Source: JAHEAO01 sp942492375
GTDB lineage: Bacteria > Pseudomonadota > Alphaproteobacteria > Rhodobacterales > Rhodobacteraceae
Length of the DNA stretch: 64,000 nt
NCBI GenBank assembly: GCA_942492375.1
Contig: CALOEL010000013.1
Coordinates: 1-64,000 of the forward strand
Direction: 5' to 3'
The notes below the pieces were generated by a model, which was not told the origin of the DNA, did not search any database, and was given only the letters and a program-made list of their open reading frames with translations. The position numbers and the translations under genes were made by a program. Position 1 is the stretch's first letter, and every line of letters starts with the position of its first letter. Positions 1 to 9,086 of the stretch are shown here, piece after piece.

Positions 1-1
1 C

Positions 2-425
2 AACAATGCCGGCCAGCACTGGAACCACATCCATTTCTGGAGCGCGCTCTCGCCGAAGGGCAGCGCGATCCTGCAGTGAGCTGGAAGCGAAGATCGTCGA
101 GGATTTCGGCTCGGTCGACGCCTTCAAGGAAGCCTTCAAGACCGCCGCTGTCGGCCAGTTCGGGTCCGGCTGGGGGCATGGCGGCTCGTTCTCCGGCGAC
201 GACGGTAAGCTGAAGACCGCCAAGACGCCGAACGGCTCCAACCCGCTGGCGACCGGCGGGGGCGGGGTGCTTCTCGGCCTCGATGTCTGGGAACACAGCT
301 ACTATCTCGACTTCCGCAACCGCCGTCCGGATTATGTGTCGAACTTCCTCGACAATCTGGCCAACTACGAATTCGCGGAAGCGAACCTCGGATGGGGTCC
401 GCCACCGGCGAAGCCGGAAAGACCA
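2..425 (+). pseudogene. Fe/Mn superoxide dismutase, 5'-truncated by the window edge and frameshifted
   Basis: The start lies outside the window. The first 25 codons (2-76) read NNAGQHWNHIHFWSALSP, the metal-site histidine region of Fe/Mn SOD, and end in TGA at 77-79. The family continues in another frame from about 80 (LEAKIVEDFGSVDAFKEAF), then GLDVWEHSYYLDFRNRRPDY at about 274-330, which holds the conserved DVWEHxYY metal-binding block. A single-base indel near 77-82 is the simplest explanation. Downstream of WEHSYY the frame stays open through NLGWGPPPA and runs into the next gene remnant, so the natural stop is also lost. Identification is secure. Whether the frameshift is a mutation or a sequence error is not. 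Confidence 0.8.
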
Positions 426-431
426 AGGATC

Positions 432-648
432 ATGACAGACCATGAGGCTCATCCGACCGAGCCAACGGCGTTTCGGCTCGGCACCGCATTTCGGCCCTTT
501 GCCGCTCAGCGTGACTTCCGCGACGCCATGGCCTCCTTCGCCACAACCGCCTGCGTCGTGACGGCGCGTCATGGTGATAGAGCGCCTCGGACGAACGGTG
601 ACGTCGCTATTCTCGCTGTCCGTCGATCCGCCCTCCATTCTGGTTTCA
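432..648 (+). pseudogene. flavin reductase-like protein, 5' fragment cut by the transposon
   Basis: An ATG at 432 opens a stretch reading FRDAMASFATTACVVTA, the start of the flavin reductase (FMN-binding split-barrel) family. Near 582 the family reading moves to another frame, giving RTVTSLFSLSVDPPSILV, the conserved TVTSxxSLSxDPP block. The match stops at the transposon end at 649, leaving about 70 of a usual 160-190 residues. The rest of the gene is not on the far side of the transposon, where dinB starts. A dead fragment is the confident reading; the partner oxygenase is unknown. Confidence 0.7.
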
Positions 649-674
649 TGTCACTTAGCACTTAAATGTGAGAA
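649..674 (+). repeat. left terminal inverted repeat of the tni transposon
   Basis: TGTCACTTAG followed by CACTTAAATGTGAGAA. The inverse complement matches the right end at 4227-4252 with only a few differences. The terminal TGTCA is typical of Tn5053/Tn7-type ends. Confidence 0.8.
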
Positions 675-704
675 TGCGGTTGTTTTGAAGATTTTTGGCA
701 CTTT

Positions 705-737
705 GATATGAGAATCATCGGGTCCAGTTCTCATATC
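705..737. repeat. perfect 10-bp inverted repeat at the tniQ 3' end
   Basis: GATATGAGAA at 705-714 pairs with TTCTCATATC at 728-737 around a 13-nt loop. The arms resemble the transposase-site repeats at the right end (TTmTCA core), so this may be subterminal TniA sites in opposite orientation. A tniQ terminator is the alternative; no T-run is seen. Confidence 0.5.
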
Positions 738-1581
738 AGTTGGAACTGCTGGGGTGGTCCCCACTCGAGTGCCGAGGTTACCAAATGGTCGGTTGCCATG
801 ACAAATCGGTTCTTGTTTTCTCCCATCATGTGCCCTTGCAGCATCTTCAGCATCGGTGGCCCTGCGCGGTCGATGATCGCCACGCCTGCCAGGAGCGCGG
901 GACGGATGTGTAGCGGCAGAATGGGGTGCTTTGGCGAGAACGGAAACGCGGTCTCTTTGGTTAGAAGGTCATCGAAATCGGGAACGATGGCGCCGAGGAG
1001 ACGGTAGCGCCAAAAATCGCAATCGCGAGGGGGTGGCCGGAGGATGCGGCGCATGAGCAAGAGTCGCGCAATCTCCAGCGGTGGCAGCCTTGTTTCCACG
1101 CGGCGTTCTGCGTGGTTATCCAACAAGGCCTCACCGCGACGTGCTGCCGCGCGATATGGAGACAGTGTCCGATCGCCATCGCTGGTGGTCTTGTCCTGGT
1201 AGGGTTCTCCACAGTGCGGGCAAGTGATCCGCCAACCTTGCAATTCGCTTCGAAGGACTGGCAGTAGATCAGCACCGGAATGAGTGCAACACGCGCAACG
1301 CTGCATCGGACCCTTGGAGATGAAGCGGTGAGCGGCTTTCGGGGCGTCCGCGAAGCTCAGGCTGCGTACAAGTTTCGGGCTGGCGCCGAACATCACCGCA
1401 ATCCGGTTCGCCTGGGCTTTTGTCAGAGAAAGGTCGATTGGCCCAAGGGAAGTCGCCTCCGGCAATCCATGACGCAGCATGGTCAATGGTGTGACCCCAT
1501 AGAAGTCCGCGTGGCGACTGATCCAGGATGAAAGGAGTTCGCCGGGCAGAGGCGGCAAGGTGACGGGCAGGGTCCCGTCAT
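731..1581 (-). pseudogene. tniQ: TniQ-family transposition protein, frameshifted at its start
   Basis: TniQ/TnsD family proteins direct target choice for Tn5053/Tn7-type transposases. The protein reads LPPLPGELLSSWISRHADFYG near its start, the family N-terminal signature, then a probable zinc site with CACC and CPHCGEPY at mid-length. The ATG at 1581 overlaps the tniB stop as ATGA, the expected coupling. After MTG the frame is wrong, and the family sequence resumes in another frame from TLPVTLPP, so an indel in a GGGACCC run disrupts the start. From there to the stop at 731 it is uninterrupted (about 280 residues). It is probably inactive unless an internal TTG or CTG start is used. Confidence 0.75.
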
Positions 1582-2461
1582 GCGAAGGCTGCCTCGGTAT
1601 CAAATGCAGGCACCCAAGCCTCGACGGCACTGTCAGTGATGTGTTCAGTGCCGCTTTCGATGGCCTCGATCGCAAGGCTGCCCAGCATCTGGAAGATGTT
1701 GGCCGTGATGCCGTCCGTGATCTGCAGAATGCGCCGCAGGGATTTCGGCGTCAGCACAGAGGATCGCCGCAATGGCGTATTGCGCAGGATCGACGCGATC
1801 AGCGTTTCGAAGTCTTCGTTGGCGGCCCAGCGGTTCAGGGTGAACTGCTCGAAGCGGCGCGCAAGTTGAACGTCACCGCCGATGGCTTCCCGCGCATCGC
1901 TCACGCCGAAGCAGACCAGTGAGATTTGGAGCCGGTTGCTGAGAAAGCGTAGCATGTTGAGCACGATCCGTTGCTCTCGGTAGGTCCCGGCAAGAATGTT
2001 GTGGACCTCGTCGATGACCAGCACCTGGACGCCGATGGCCTTCATGATCCGCATGGTCGCCTGTTCCATCTGGGCAATATCGGCCCGCGGTGCACGGGGC
2101 GCGCCGAGGAGGGAAAGCAGTTCGCCATAGAAGGCCGCCGTTCCCCGGGGCGGCTGACGACCTCCGTGGCCGGGACTGGTGTCTTCGGAATCCCGGTCCG
2201 GCGTGCGAGATGTGGCGGATGCTGATCGCGGAAGCGTTGCATGATCATGGTCTTGCCCATCCCGCTATCGCCATAGATCGCGACGGACGGCATGCGAGCG
2301 CCTCCCGGATGATCAAGGAGTGTCTCGAGGCGATCAAGGGCTTGCTTCGCGCGAGGGTAGAGAACCCAACGGCGGGACCTGATGGCGCGAATGCGTCCTG
2401 CACAGGGTTCAGACAGCAGGGCCGCCGCGTCGGCGGTCAGATGTGGGTGATCGTTCGTCAT
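1578..2461 (-). pseudogene. tniB: TniB-like AAA ATPase, frameshifted
   Basis: TniB is the ATPase that regulates TniA and target immunity in Tn5053-type transposition. The N-terminal half (ATG at 2461) holds the Walker A stretch VAIYGDSGMGKTMIMQRF. The C-terminal half, in another frame from about 2100 down, holds Walker B in VQVLVIDEVHNILAGT and sensor-type residues. The reading changes frame near 2137-2145, at a CCCCGGGG run, where PGERRPSM in one frame corresponds to GTAAFYGELLSLLG in the other. It starts 12 bp after the tniA stop and its own stop overlaps tniQ by ATGA, so the three genes form one leftward operon. Confidence 0.75.
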
Positions 2462-2473
2462 TTTGGCTCCAGC

Positions 2474-4094
2474 TCATTCGGTGTCTTCGACAAAAGGCAC
2501 AGGTTTGCTGGAGTCGACACCACGGAGTGTGCCTGTGTCCCGGAGGTCATCGCCCGGCCTCGGCTGAGCCTTGCCGCGCCGCGCGGTTGCGGTTTTGTTT
2601 ACGGCATCACCAACCTATTTCCGCTGTTCAAGCGCGGTCCTCTCGACCGCGCGGCTATCGACTTCACGCCGCCCTTTCTCACGCAGGGTGCGCCGCGCCG
2701 TCAGAGCCTCGTGCAGGGAAATGGGTGCCAAGGTCAGGTCCGCGTAGCGGCTTCAACGAAGCTGCCCGAGGGCCGTCGCACGAAGACACGCGACATGTCG
2801 CGCGGGTCATACTTCACCAGAAGCCGCCGCTCAGTCCGGCCGACATCGGCGCTGAGCGCGGGTGACCAGTAACGTAAATCAAACAGATGAATGCCGGTCG
2901 GTCGCAAGGTCCGCTCCTGTTCCGGCAGGAAAGAGACCCAGAACTGCAGTCGATCCTCCGGCAGCCGCAGAGGGACCTCACCTTCATGGTCCCGCCAGAC
3001 GGCGAGGGGAGGGCGGCTCAGCCGAACTGCGAATGGATTGATGATAGGATCCGACAATGTCGAGGGCGATATAACGCTCCAACTCACGCAAGGTCAGCGC
3101 GGCATGTTTCTTTGGATCATACTCCGCGGGGTCCTGAGCGTTGCTGAAGGTCGTACCGGGCAAAAGGTGCAGCCGTCCCATCTGGGTGCCGATCAGCCGC
3201 TCGATATGTCCGCCGAAGCGCGGTGTAGCCGGTGGCCGCCAGTCGATCGCAATGCCTGCATTCTCGCGGCAGCCACGCTTAAAGGCGCGACTCCGGAAAT
3301 CCACGCCGTTGTCCACATGAACCCGGTCGGGAAGGCCGGCCACAGGCCAGGGCTCTTCGATCTCGCGCGCTTTAAGCCGGGCAGTCTTGTCATAAACCGA
3401 ATGCAGTAGGCAGAGGCTCGTCGAAAGCCGGGATGGCGCATCCATGGTCAGGTAGAACCCCGTGGCCATCCGGCTGAAGACATCCATGGCCAAGGTCAGC
3501 CGGGGGGCGTGATCAGTTCCTCGGGATTCCTCATCGACGACAAAGATGTCGGCCTTCGTGTGGTCAATCTGAACGATATCTAGAGGCCGAGAGGTGCTCA
3601 GTGTTCCCGGGACAGACATCGTCGCTTTCTCGATCCGCGTCTCGCCGCGACGTCGTGCCCGGTGGCGCAGGTCCGGGTCTCTAGACGCCGCTCAATCGTT
3701 CGACGATGCGGCGGCTTCAATCCTTCCGCAGCGCAATCCGTTTCAATGTCCCGCACCAACTCGCGAGACGGTCGGCCGGGTTGGTTTCCAGATAGTATGT
3801 TCGGATCGCCTTCTCGATGATCTCTTCGCGCGGCGCATCCAGTGCGCGATGACCGGTACGGCGCCCGCGTTTCGTTTCGATGAGCGACATAACGGTTCCG
3901 TCGGCGCGAAATCGCACCAGCAAGCGGTAGTCGTCCCATGGCTGACCTGCAGTTCGGATGCAAGATCGGCAATGGCAGCTTTGCAGGGTTGACTCACCGG
4001 AACTGGACAACAGGAACCTGCGTATCGCGGACGCTCGGCGACACGCTTCTGCCCTGAGGGCGTCGTCTACCTCGTCTGGAAGTGGTTCGGTCAT
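2474..4094 (-). pseudogene. tniA: TniA-like DDE transposase with several frameshifts
   Basis: This is the catalytic transposase of the element. The DDE core lies in one unbroken stretch: VQIDHTKADIFVVDE (first Asp), VHVDNGVDFRSRAF (second Asp) and FGGHIERLIGTQMG (Glu). Before it, the N-terminal helix-turn-helix part is split among at least three frames (for example ADLASELQVSHGTT and YRLLVRFRADGT). After it, the C-terminal part changes frame near 3060 (RPPLAVWRDHEG) and again near 2755 (LAPISLHEALTARR), ending VPFVEDTE and TGA at 2474. Five or more indels make a functional product very unlikely. Family assignment is firm. Confidence 0.8.
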
Positions 4095-4125
4095 GATGAG
4101 AGCCCGACAAAAATCGGAGCCACGA

Positions 4126-4198
4126 TTATCTAATTAAGTGCTAAAGTCCAGCCTCCATTATCAGTTTTATGTGCTAATTCTCAGATTTAAGTGCAAAG
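4126..4198. repeat. subterminal transposase-binding repeats, right end
   Basis: Three copies of a 20-21 bp unit related to the right terminal repeat lie in tandem orientation: 4126-4146 (TTATCTAATTAAGTGCTAA), 4158-4177 (TTATCAGTTTTATGTGCTAA) and 4178-4198 (TTCTCAGATTTAAGTGC). The consensus is TTMTCAG-N-TTTAAGTGCTAA. Multiple such sites are usual for TniA/TnsB binding. Confidence 0.65.
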
Positions 4199-4226
4199 CT
4201 AAGCTATTGAAATTACATGGAACAAA

Positions 4227-4252
4227 TTATCAGCTTTAAGGACTAAGTGACA
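4227..4252 (-). repeat. right terminal inverted repeat of the tni transposon
   Basis: TTATCAGCTTTAAGGACTAA then GTGACA, the inverse of the left end at 649-674. The last 10 bp supply the final codons and TAG stop of dinB. Confidence 0.8.
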
Positions 4253-5367
4253 TGATCCTCGTCCGGCTGCGTTCGGTCGTTCAGGTTTGAGAGCGTCACA
4301 CCCAGCAGGCGAATGCCTTTCTGCACAGGAAACAGTTCGGTGAGCATCGCGCCCGCGATCTCGCCGATTTCCCGTTCGCTCCGCATAGTGTGTCCGATCG
4401 TCCGGCTCCGGGTGATCTGCTGGAAGTCTGCATATTTCACCTTCAGCGTGACGGTACGTCCGCTGATCTGCTTATTTGAGGCGTGGCGCCAGACCTTCTC
4501 CGCAAGTGGTGCCAACTCTGCCTTTGCCGCTTCAAGATCGAAGATGTCAGCGGCGAAAGTGTCTTCCGCCCCGATCGATTTCCGCTGCCGGTCGGGCTGA
4601 ACCGGTCTCTCGTCGATGCCGCGCGAAATCCGATAGTACCAGGTCCCTGACTTCCCGAAATTGTCGCGCAAGAAGGTGAGTGATTTCTCCCGCAGATCGG
4701 CACCTGTGACGATGCCCAGCCGTTGCATCTTCTCGGCCGTCGCCGGGCCCACTCCGTGGAATTTCTTCACCGCGAGATCGGCGACAAACGCTGGCCCGTG
4801 CTTCGGTGTGATGACGGCCTGGCCGTTGGGCTTGTTGAGGTCACTCGCCAGCTTCGCCAGGAACTTGCAGTACGAGATTCCGGCCGAAGCGTTCAGCCCG
4901 GTCACTTCCTTGATGCGGGCGCGAATGATCGTCGCGATCTCCGTCGCGAACTCGATATCCTGCTTGTTTTCGGTGACGTCGAGATAGGCCTCGTCAAGGG
5001 AGAGGGGTTCGATCAGGTCGGTATGCTCGGCGAATATCTCGTGGATCTGAGCCGAGACCGCCCTGTAAACGTCGAACCGAGGCTTCACGAAAATCAGCTC
5101 GGGGCAACGCCGCTTTGCCGTGACCGAGGGAAGGGCGGACCGGACACCAAACGCTCGCGCCTCATAGCTTGCTGCCGCGACGACGCCTCTGGCCGCCGAT
5201 CCACCAACGGCGACAGGCTTGCCTCTCAGCTCCGGATTGTCACGCTGCTCGACTGATGCATAGAACGCATCCATGTCGACGTGCAGGATCTTGCGGACCG
5301 GGACGGCAGGGTCGATCCCTTCGCTTTCCGGCTCATGCCCGTCTCTGTCCTCGACATCAGTCAACAT
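4243..5367 (-). CDS. dinB: DNA polymerase IV (Y-family, DinB)
   Basis: Error-prone translesion polymerase. The 374-residue product shows ILHVDMDAFYASVEQRDNPE near residue 27 (catalytic Asp and steric-gate region), SLDEAYLDV with the second carboxylate pair near 130, helix-hairpin-helix text (FHGVGPATAEKMQRLGI) and a C-terminal little-finger domain. The ATG at 5367 is preferred because upstream codons are not family-like and the family text begins shortly after it. The C-terminus was changed by the transposon: the last codons and the TAG stop lie inside the right terminal repeat. It sits 13 bp after the true end of the SRAP gene, third in a helicase-SRAP-dinB operon, so SOS control from the LexA box near 8259 is plausible. 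Confidence 0.9.
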   Translation of the reverse strand: MLTDVEDRDGHEPESEGIDPAVPVRKILHVDMDAFYASVEQRDNPELRGKPVAVGGSAARGVVAAASYEARAFGVRSALPSVTAKRRCPELIFVKPRFDVYRAVSAQIHEIFAEHTDLIEPLSLDEAYLDVTENKQDIEFATEIATIIRARIKEVTGLNASAGISYCKFLAKLASDLNKPNGQAVITPKHGPAFVADLAVKKFHGVGPATAEKMQRLGIVTGADLREKSLTFLRDNFGKSGTWYYRISRGIDERPVQPDRQRKSIGAEDTFAADIFDLEAAKAELAPLAEKVWRHASNKQISGRTVTLKVKYADFQQITRSRTIGHTMRSEREIGEIAGAMLTELFPVQKGIRLLGVTLSNLNDRTQPDEDHVT

Positions 5368-5396
5368 GTGCGGCGTGCCCTCAGACCAGCAGATCG

Positions 5397-6059
5397 TCAT
5401 CCTTGGGATTGGCCGGCGGCTCCACAATGACCAGCATGTTGCCGGGCAGCGGCCGCTGCAGGTGTTTGACGTCCGCCCATTCCCCGGTCAGCCAGAGATC
5501 GATCGACCTCCTCCGGCGTCGTCAGGATCGCCGGCATGGCCTTTTCGTGGATGGGCTTGACGATCTCGTTGGGCGTCGTTGTGAGAAACCCATAGAGCTC
5601 ATATTCCTGCTCACCGTCGCGGACCTTCCGCACGCCTTTCCAGGGTGTCCAGAAACCGGCAAAGAACATCAGCGGCCGATCGGGGTTCTGCGCAAACCAG
5701 GCGTTCGGCACGCGGCCGCCCTCGACCTTGCTTGCGGGATCGGGTTCCGCGAACGAGGTAAAGGGCACAACGCATCGGCTCGTCGGCCCCAGCCAGCGGC
5801 GCCAGTGCGGCGATCCGACATTGCGGATATTGGTGACCCCGCGATCGGCCTTGCCTTTGACAAAGGCCGGCGGCGTCGGCATGCCCCAGGTCGCGCTGAC
5901 GATCTCGCGATTGCCGTCATCGCCAACGCGAACGATCGGCGCCAGCGTGTTCGGATAAACATTGAGAGACGGCTCGTTCCAGCCGGCCTTGTCCGCCATC
6001 GCCTTGGTGAACTCGACAACCGCGTCCCGCGTCGTCGTCAGATTATAGAGATTGCACAA
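5397..6059 (-). CDS. SRAP (HMCES/YedK-like) protein, C-terminal frameshift
   Basis: SRAP proteins crosslink to abasic sites in single-stranded DNA through Cys2 and protect the lesion. Here Cys2 follows the initiator (MCNLYNLTTTRDAV), and the acidic and histidine active-site region is visible (VVPFTSFAEPDP; VKPIHEKAMPAILTTPEEVD). After EEVD the frame is shifted by an extra GATC (GATCGATC near 5505). Without the duplication the reading would be DLWLTGEWADVKHLQRPLPG and end with TGA at 5381, 13 bp before dinB. The shifted 220-residue product keeps the catalytic residues but loses the normal tail. It starts 12 bp after the helicase gene. A bridge between abasic-site handling and translesion synthesis would suit the neighbours. 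Confidence 0.85.
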   Translation of the reverse strand: MCNLYNLTTTRDAVVEFTKAMADKAGWNEPSLNVYPNTLAPIVRVGDDGNREIVSATWGMPTPPAFVKGKADRGVTNIRNVGSPHWRRWLGPTSRCVVPFTSFAEPDPASKVEGGRVPNAWFAQNPDRPLMFFAGFWTPWKGVRKVRDGEQEYELYGFLTTTPNEIVKPIHEKAMPAILTTPEEVDRSLADRGMGGRQTPAAAAARQHAGHCGAAGQSQG

Positions 6060-6071
6060 ATCCTTCTCCTG

Positions 6072-8141
6072 TTAGCGCCACATTCCGCGCATCCGCGCGC
6101 CCACATCGAGGCGCATCTGCCGCGGTCCGGCATTGCTTGTCTGGCCCGGCGCGACCACCGGCCAGGTCTTATTCTCGAAAAACTGCAACAACATAGCGGG
6201 TATGAACCGTGTCCGCGAGGCATAGACATGCCGGTCGCCGGTCGAAGACTGTCCATGGGTGAAGAAACGCTGCGGAACGACAAGGTTCAGACTGTCCTTC
6301 GCCCGTGTCATGGCCACGTAGAGCAGTCTGCGTTCTTCCTCGATCTCATCGGACGTGCCGACCCCCAGATCGGAGGGAATGCAGCCGTCGACGGTGTTGA
6401 GGACGAACACCGAGCGCCACTCCTGGCCCTTGGCGGAATGGATGGTGGAGAGGATCAGATAATCCTCATCGAGCAAAGGGACGCCGGCTTGGCCGGAAGT
6501 CGCATCCGGCGGATCGAGCGTCAGCTCGGTCAGGAATCGTTCGCGCGACGGATAGCCGGCGGCGATGTCCTCAAGCTGCAACAGATCCGCGCGGCGCATC
6601 TCGAAATCTTCATGGATGCGTTCCAGATGCGGCTCATACCATGACCTGATCCGTCCCATCTCTGCCGGCCAGCCCATGTTGGCGGTGCGGAGGTCCGCGA
6701 TCAGCGATACGAGACCCGGCCAGTCGGCCGCGGCACGCGACGGCGCGGGCAGGGCAGCAAGCGTCTCGACGGGATCGGCCGTTTCGGCAACCGCATCGAG
6801 TGCCGTCTGCGCCGACGCCGGCCCGACGCCCGGCAGGAGCTGCATCAGCCGGAAGCCCGCCACGCGGTCGCGTATGTTCTGGGCGAACCGCAGCGCCGCG
6901 AGCATGTCCTTCACATGGGCGGAATCGAGGAATTTCAGGCCCCCGAACTTGACGAAGGGAATGTTCCGGCGGGTCAGCTCCACCTCCAGCGGGCCGCTGT
7001 GATGGCTCGCCCGGAACAGAACGGCCTGGTCCTTCAGCCGCATGCCGCCCTCGCGGTTGTCGAGGACCTCGTCGGCGACAAAGCGCGCCTGATCCCCTTC
7101 ATCGCGGACGGTCACCAGTCGCGGCTTTTCGTTGGAGGCTCGTTCCGTCCAGAGGTCTTTCGTGTAGCGCTCCTGCGCGAGACCGATGACGCCGTTGGCG
7201 GCCGCGAGAATGGGCTGCGTCGAGCGGTAATTGCGGTCGAGCGTGATCACGTCGGCCTTCGGCGAGAATTCATTCGGGAAGTCGAGGATGTTGCGAACCG
7301 TGGCGGCGCGGAACGAATAGATCGCCTGTGCGTCGTCGCCGACGACCGTCAGGCCGCGGCCACCGAGCTTGAGCGCCATCAGGATCGACGACTGCAGCCG
7401 GTTGGTATCCTGATATTCATCGACGAGAACATGGTCCCAGCGTCCGCCGATCTCGTCGGCAAGCACGGGATCGCCCATGGTCTGCGCCCAGTAGAGCAGC
7501 AGATCGTCATAATCGAGGACGTTCTGGATCTGCTTGGCCTCGACATAGGCTGCGAACAGGTCCTTCAGCTCCTTTTCCCACGCGGCACACCACGGGAAGT
7601 TCGCCCTGAGGATTTCATCCAGCGGCGCCTCGGCATTGACGGTGCGCGAATAGATGGAAAGACAGGTGCCCTTTGCGGGAAACCGGTTTTCCGTCTTCGA
7701 GAACCCCAGATCATGCCGGGCGAGGTTCATCAGGTCGGCCGAGTCCTCGCGGTCATGGATGGTGAATTGCGGATCGAGGCCGAGTTCGATCGCGTATTCC
7801 CTGAGCAGCCGGGCACCGATCCCGTGAAACGTGCCCGACCAGGCAAGCCCGTCTGCCATGATACCGGCCTTGTCGCCAAGTGCTTTCGCGCAAATCCGCT
7901 CGACCCGTTTTCCCATTTCGGCTGCCGCGCGGCGCGAAAAGGTCATCAAAAGAATGCGCCGCGGATCGGCTCCCGAAATCACGAGCTGGGCGACACGATG
8001 GGCAAGTGTATTGGTTTTCCCGGAGCCCGCGCCGGCGATGATCAGTAACGGCCCGCCGATGCCGCCATCGGGCAAATCGATGCCGTGCAGGACCGCCGCC
8101 CGCTGATTGTCATTCAATTTTTCCAGATGCGCTGCGCTCAT
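6072..8141 (-). CDS. UvrD/PcrA-like superfamily 1 DNA helicase
   Basis: This is an ATP-dependent 3'-5' helicase of the UvrD/Rep type, about 689 residues. Walker A is LLIIAGAGSGKTNTLAHRVA near residue 30, followed by LLMTFSRRAAAEM (Ia), HVLVDEYQDTNRLQ (Walker B), VVGDDAQAIYSFRAA (III), LDRNYRSTQPIL (IV), STIHSAKGQEWRSVF (V) and LLYVAMTRAKDSLNLVV (VI). The ATG at 8141 (MSAAHLEKLNDNQRAAV) matches the family Q-motif start better than the longer 5' alternative. It heads the leftward helicase-SRAP-dinB operon and diverges from imuA. The LexA box lies about 118 bp upstream of its start, so shared SOS control is possible but not shown. Confidence 0.88.
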   Translation of the reverse strand: MSAAHLEKLNDNQRAAVLHGIDLPDGGIGGPLLIIAGAGSGKTNTLAHRVAQLVISGADPRRILLMTFSRRAAAEMGKRVERICAKALGDKAGIMADGLAWSGTFHGIGARLLREYAIELGLDPQFTIHDREDSADLMNLARHDLGFSKTENRFPAKGTCLSIYSRTVNAEAPLDEILRANFPWCAAWEKELKDLFAAYVEAKQIQNVLDYDDLLLYWAQTMGDPVLADEIGGRWDHVLVDEYQDTNRLQSSILMALKLGGRGLTVVGDDAQAIYSFRAATVRNILDFPNEFSPKADVITLDRNYRSTQPILAAANGVIGLAQERYTKDLWTERASNEKPRLVTVRDEGDQARFVADEVLDNREGGMRLKDQAVLFRASHHSGPLEVELTRRNIPFVKFGGLKFLDSAHVKDMLAALRFAQNIRDRVAGFRLMQLLPGVGPASAQTALDAVAETADPVETLAALPAPSRAAADWPGLVSLIADLRTANMGWPAEMGRIRSWYEPHLERIHEDFEMRRADLLQLEDIAAGYPSRERFLTELTLDPPDATSGQAGVPLLDEDYLILSTIHSAKGQEWRSVFVLNTVDGCIPSDLGVGTSDEIEEERRLLYVAMTRAKDSLNLVVPQRFFTHGQSSTGDRHVYASRTRFIPAMLLQFFENKTWPVVAPGQTSNAGPRQMRLDVGARMRGMWR

Positions 8142-8258
8142 CCCGACCCGCCTCAAACCCTTGGGAATCAACGATGCGCGTCCCACGCATCGGCGTTTTC
8201 TGCCGGTCGAGGTGACCCGAGCCCATCAAAGAGTCCGATTGACTCAAAACCGGAAAGA

Positions 8259-8273
8259 GAACAAATAATGAAC
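8259..8273 (+). promoter_or_regulatory. LexA (SOS) box of imuA-imuB-dnaE2
   Basis: GAAC at 8259-8262 and GAAC at 8270-8273 are separated by AAATAAT, exactly the alphaproteobacterial SOS box (direct repeat GTTC/GAAC with 7-bp spacing). It lies 52 bp before the imuA ATG and between two divergent DNA-damage operons, where LexA would block imuA transcription and perhaps the leftward operon. Confidence 0.85.
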
Positions 8274-8324
8274 ATACCGGAGATTTTCGCCGTTGCAAAG
8301 CCCTAAAGGGGACCTTTCCGCACC

Positions 8325-9086
8325 ATGCCGAGCCATTCGGTCAGTCCCGCTATTTCCGAGCTTCGAGAGCGCATCGCGCATCTCGAAGGTCCGGGAGGAC
8401 GCGCGCGCTCGGTTCTGCCCTTCGGCCTGAGTGACATCGACCGAAGGCTTCCGGGAGGAGGGCTGGGGCTTGGCTGTCTGCATGAGGTGGCGGGCGGCGG
8501 CAATGGTGCCGTGGATGGGGCAGCGGCCGCGCTGTTTACGGCCGGGATCGCGGCGCGCACGAAGGGCAAGGTGCTCTGGGTGGTCACAAGGCCCGATCTG
8601 TTCGCGCCGGCGATCGCCCAGGCCGGCCTTGCGCCCGACCGGGTGATCCATGTCGAGGCCGGCGACGAGAAGGCGCTGCTCGCCTGTTTCGAGGAAGGTT
8701 TGCGTCATGGCGGGCTCGGCGCCGTCGTTGCCGAGACGGCACGCCTCTCGATGACTGCTTCGCGCCGTCTGCAGCTGGCGGCCGAGAGCTCCAACACCAT
8801 CGGCGTGGCGCTGCGCCGGTGGCGCCGGCAGACCGAAGCCGGGGATTTCGGGCAACCGACGGCCAGCGTCAGCCGCTGGAGGGTTTCCGTCCTGCCGTCG
8901 CGGCCCCTGCCGGTTCCGGGTCTTGGCCGGGCCCGCTGGCTGGTCGAACTCATAAGATGCCGCGCCGGCGAAAGTGCAGATTTTGAAGTGGAGGCGTGTG
9001 ATGACACGGGTCGTCTCGCTCTTCCTTCCGAGGTGGCCCACGGATCGCCTCAGAAGGAAATCGGGCGACGCATCGCCTCCGGCTGA
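8325..9086 (+). CDS. imuA: ImuA, mutasome accessory protein
   Basis: ImuA is a RecA-fold protein lacking polymerase activity that works with ImuB and DnaE2 in damage-induced mutagenesis. The 253-residue product shows the family text VLPFGLSDIDRRLPGGGL and LGCLHEVAG near residues 30-60, then VLWVVTRPDLFAPA, and ends with FEVEACDDTGRLALPSEVA, a typical ImuA tail. The ATG at 8325 follows an AAAGGGGACC ribosome site. A perfect LexA box sits upstream. The 3' end overlaps imuB by 86 bp, suggesting coupled translation. Identification rests on motifs and on the imuA-imuB-dnaE2 order. Confidence 0.9.
   Translation: MPSHSVSPAISELRERIAHLEGPGGRARSVLPFGLSDIDRRLPGGGLGLGCLHEVAGGGNGAVDGAAAALFTAGIAARTKGKVLWVVTRPDLFAPAIAQAGLAPDRVIHVEAGDEKALLACFEEGLRHGGLGAVVAETARLSMTASRRLQLAAESSNTIGVALRRWRRQTEAGDFGQPTASVSRWRVSVLPSRPLPVPGLGRARWLVELIRCRAGESADFEVEACDDTGRLALPSEVAHGSPQKEIGRRIASG

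Larger units (their letters stand above)
649..4252. mobile_element. decayed Tn5053/Tn402-like transposon (tniA-tniB-tniQ)
   Basis: The 3.6 kb unit starts TGTCACTTAG at 649 and ends with the inverted copy CTAAGTGACA at 4252. It contains, in leftward order, a DDE transposase (tniA), an AAA ATPase (tniB) and a TniQ-family target protein, the core of Tn5053/Tn402 elements. All three reading frames are broken. No resolvase or cargo is present. The 5 bp outside each end (TTTCA left, TGATC right) do not match, so no target duplication is seen. The flanks belong to different genes, which suggests a deletion or recombination after insertion. Confidence 0.8.

Noticed and set aside
644..4257. 5-bp target duplication around the tni transposon
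   Set aside because: TTTCA (left) and TGATC (right) do not match; no shift of one or two bases fixes it.
8268..8306. 12-codon leader peptide (MNIPEIFAVAKP) before imuA
   Set aside because: Its ATG lies inside the LexA box, so the transcript probably starts at or beyond it; no evidence of translation.
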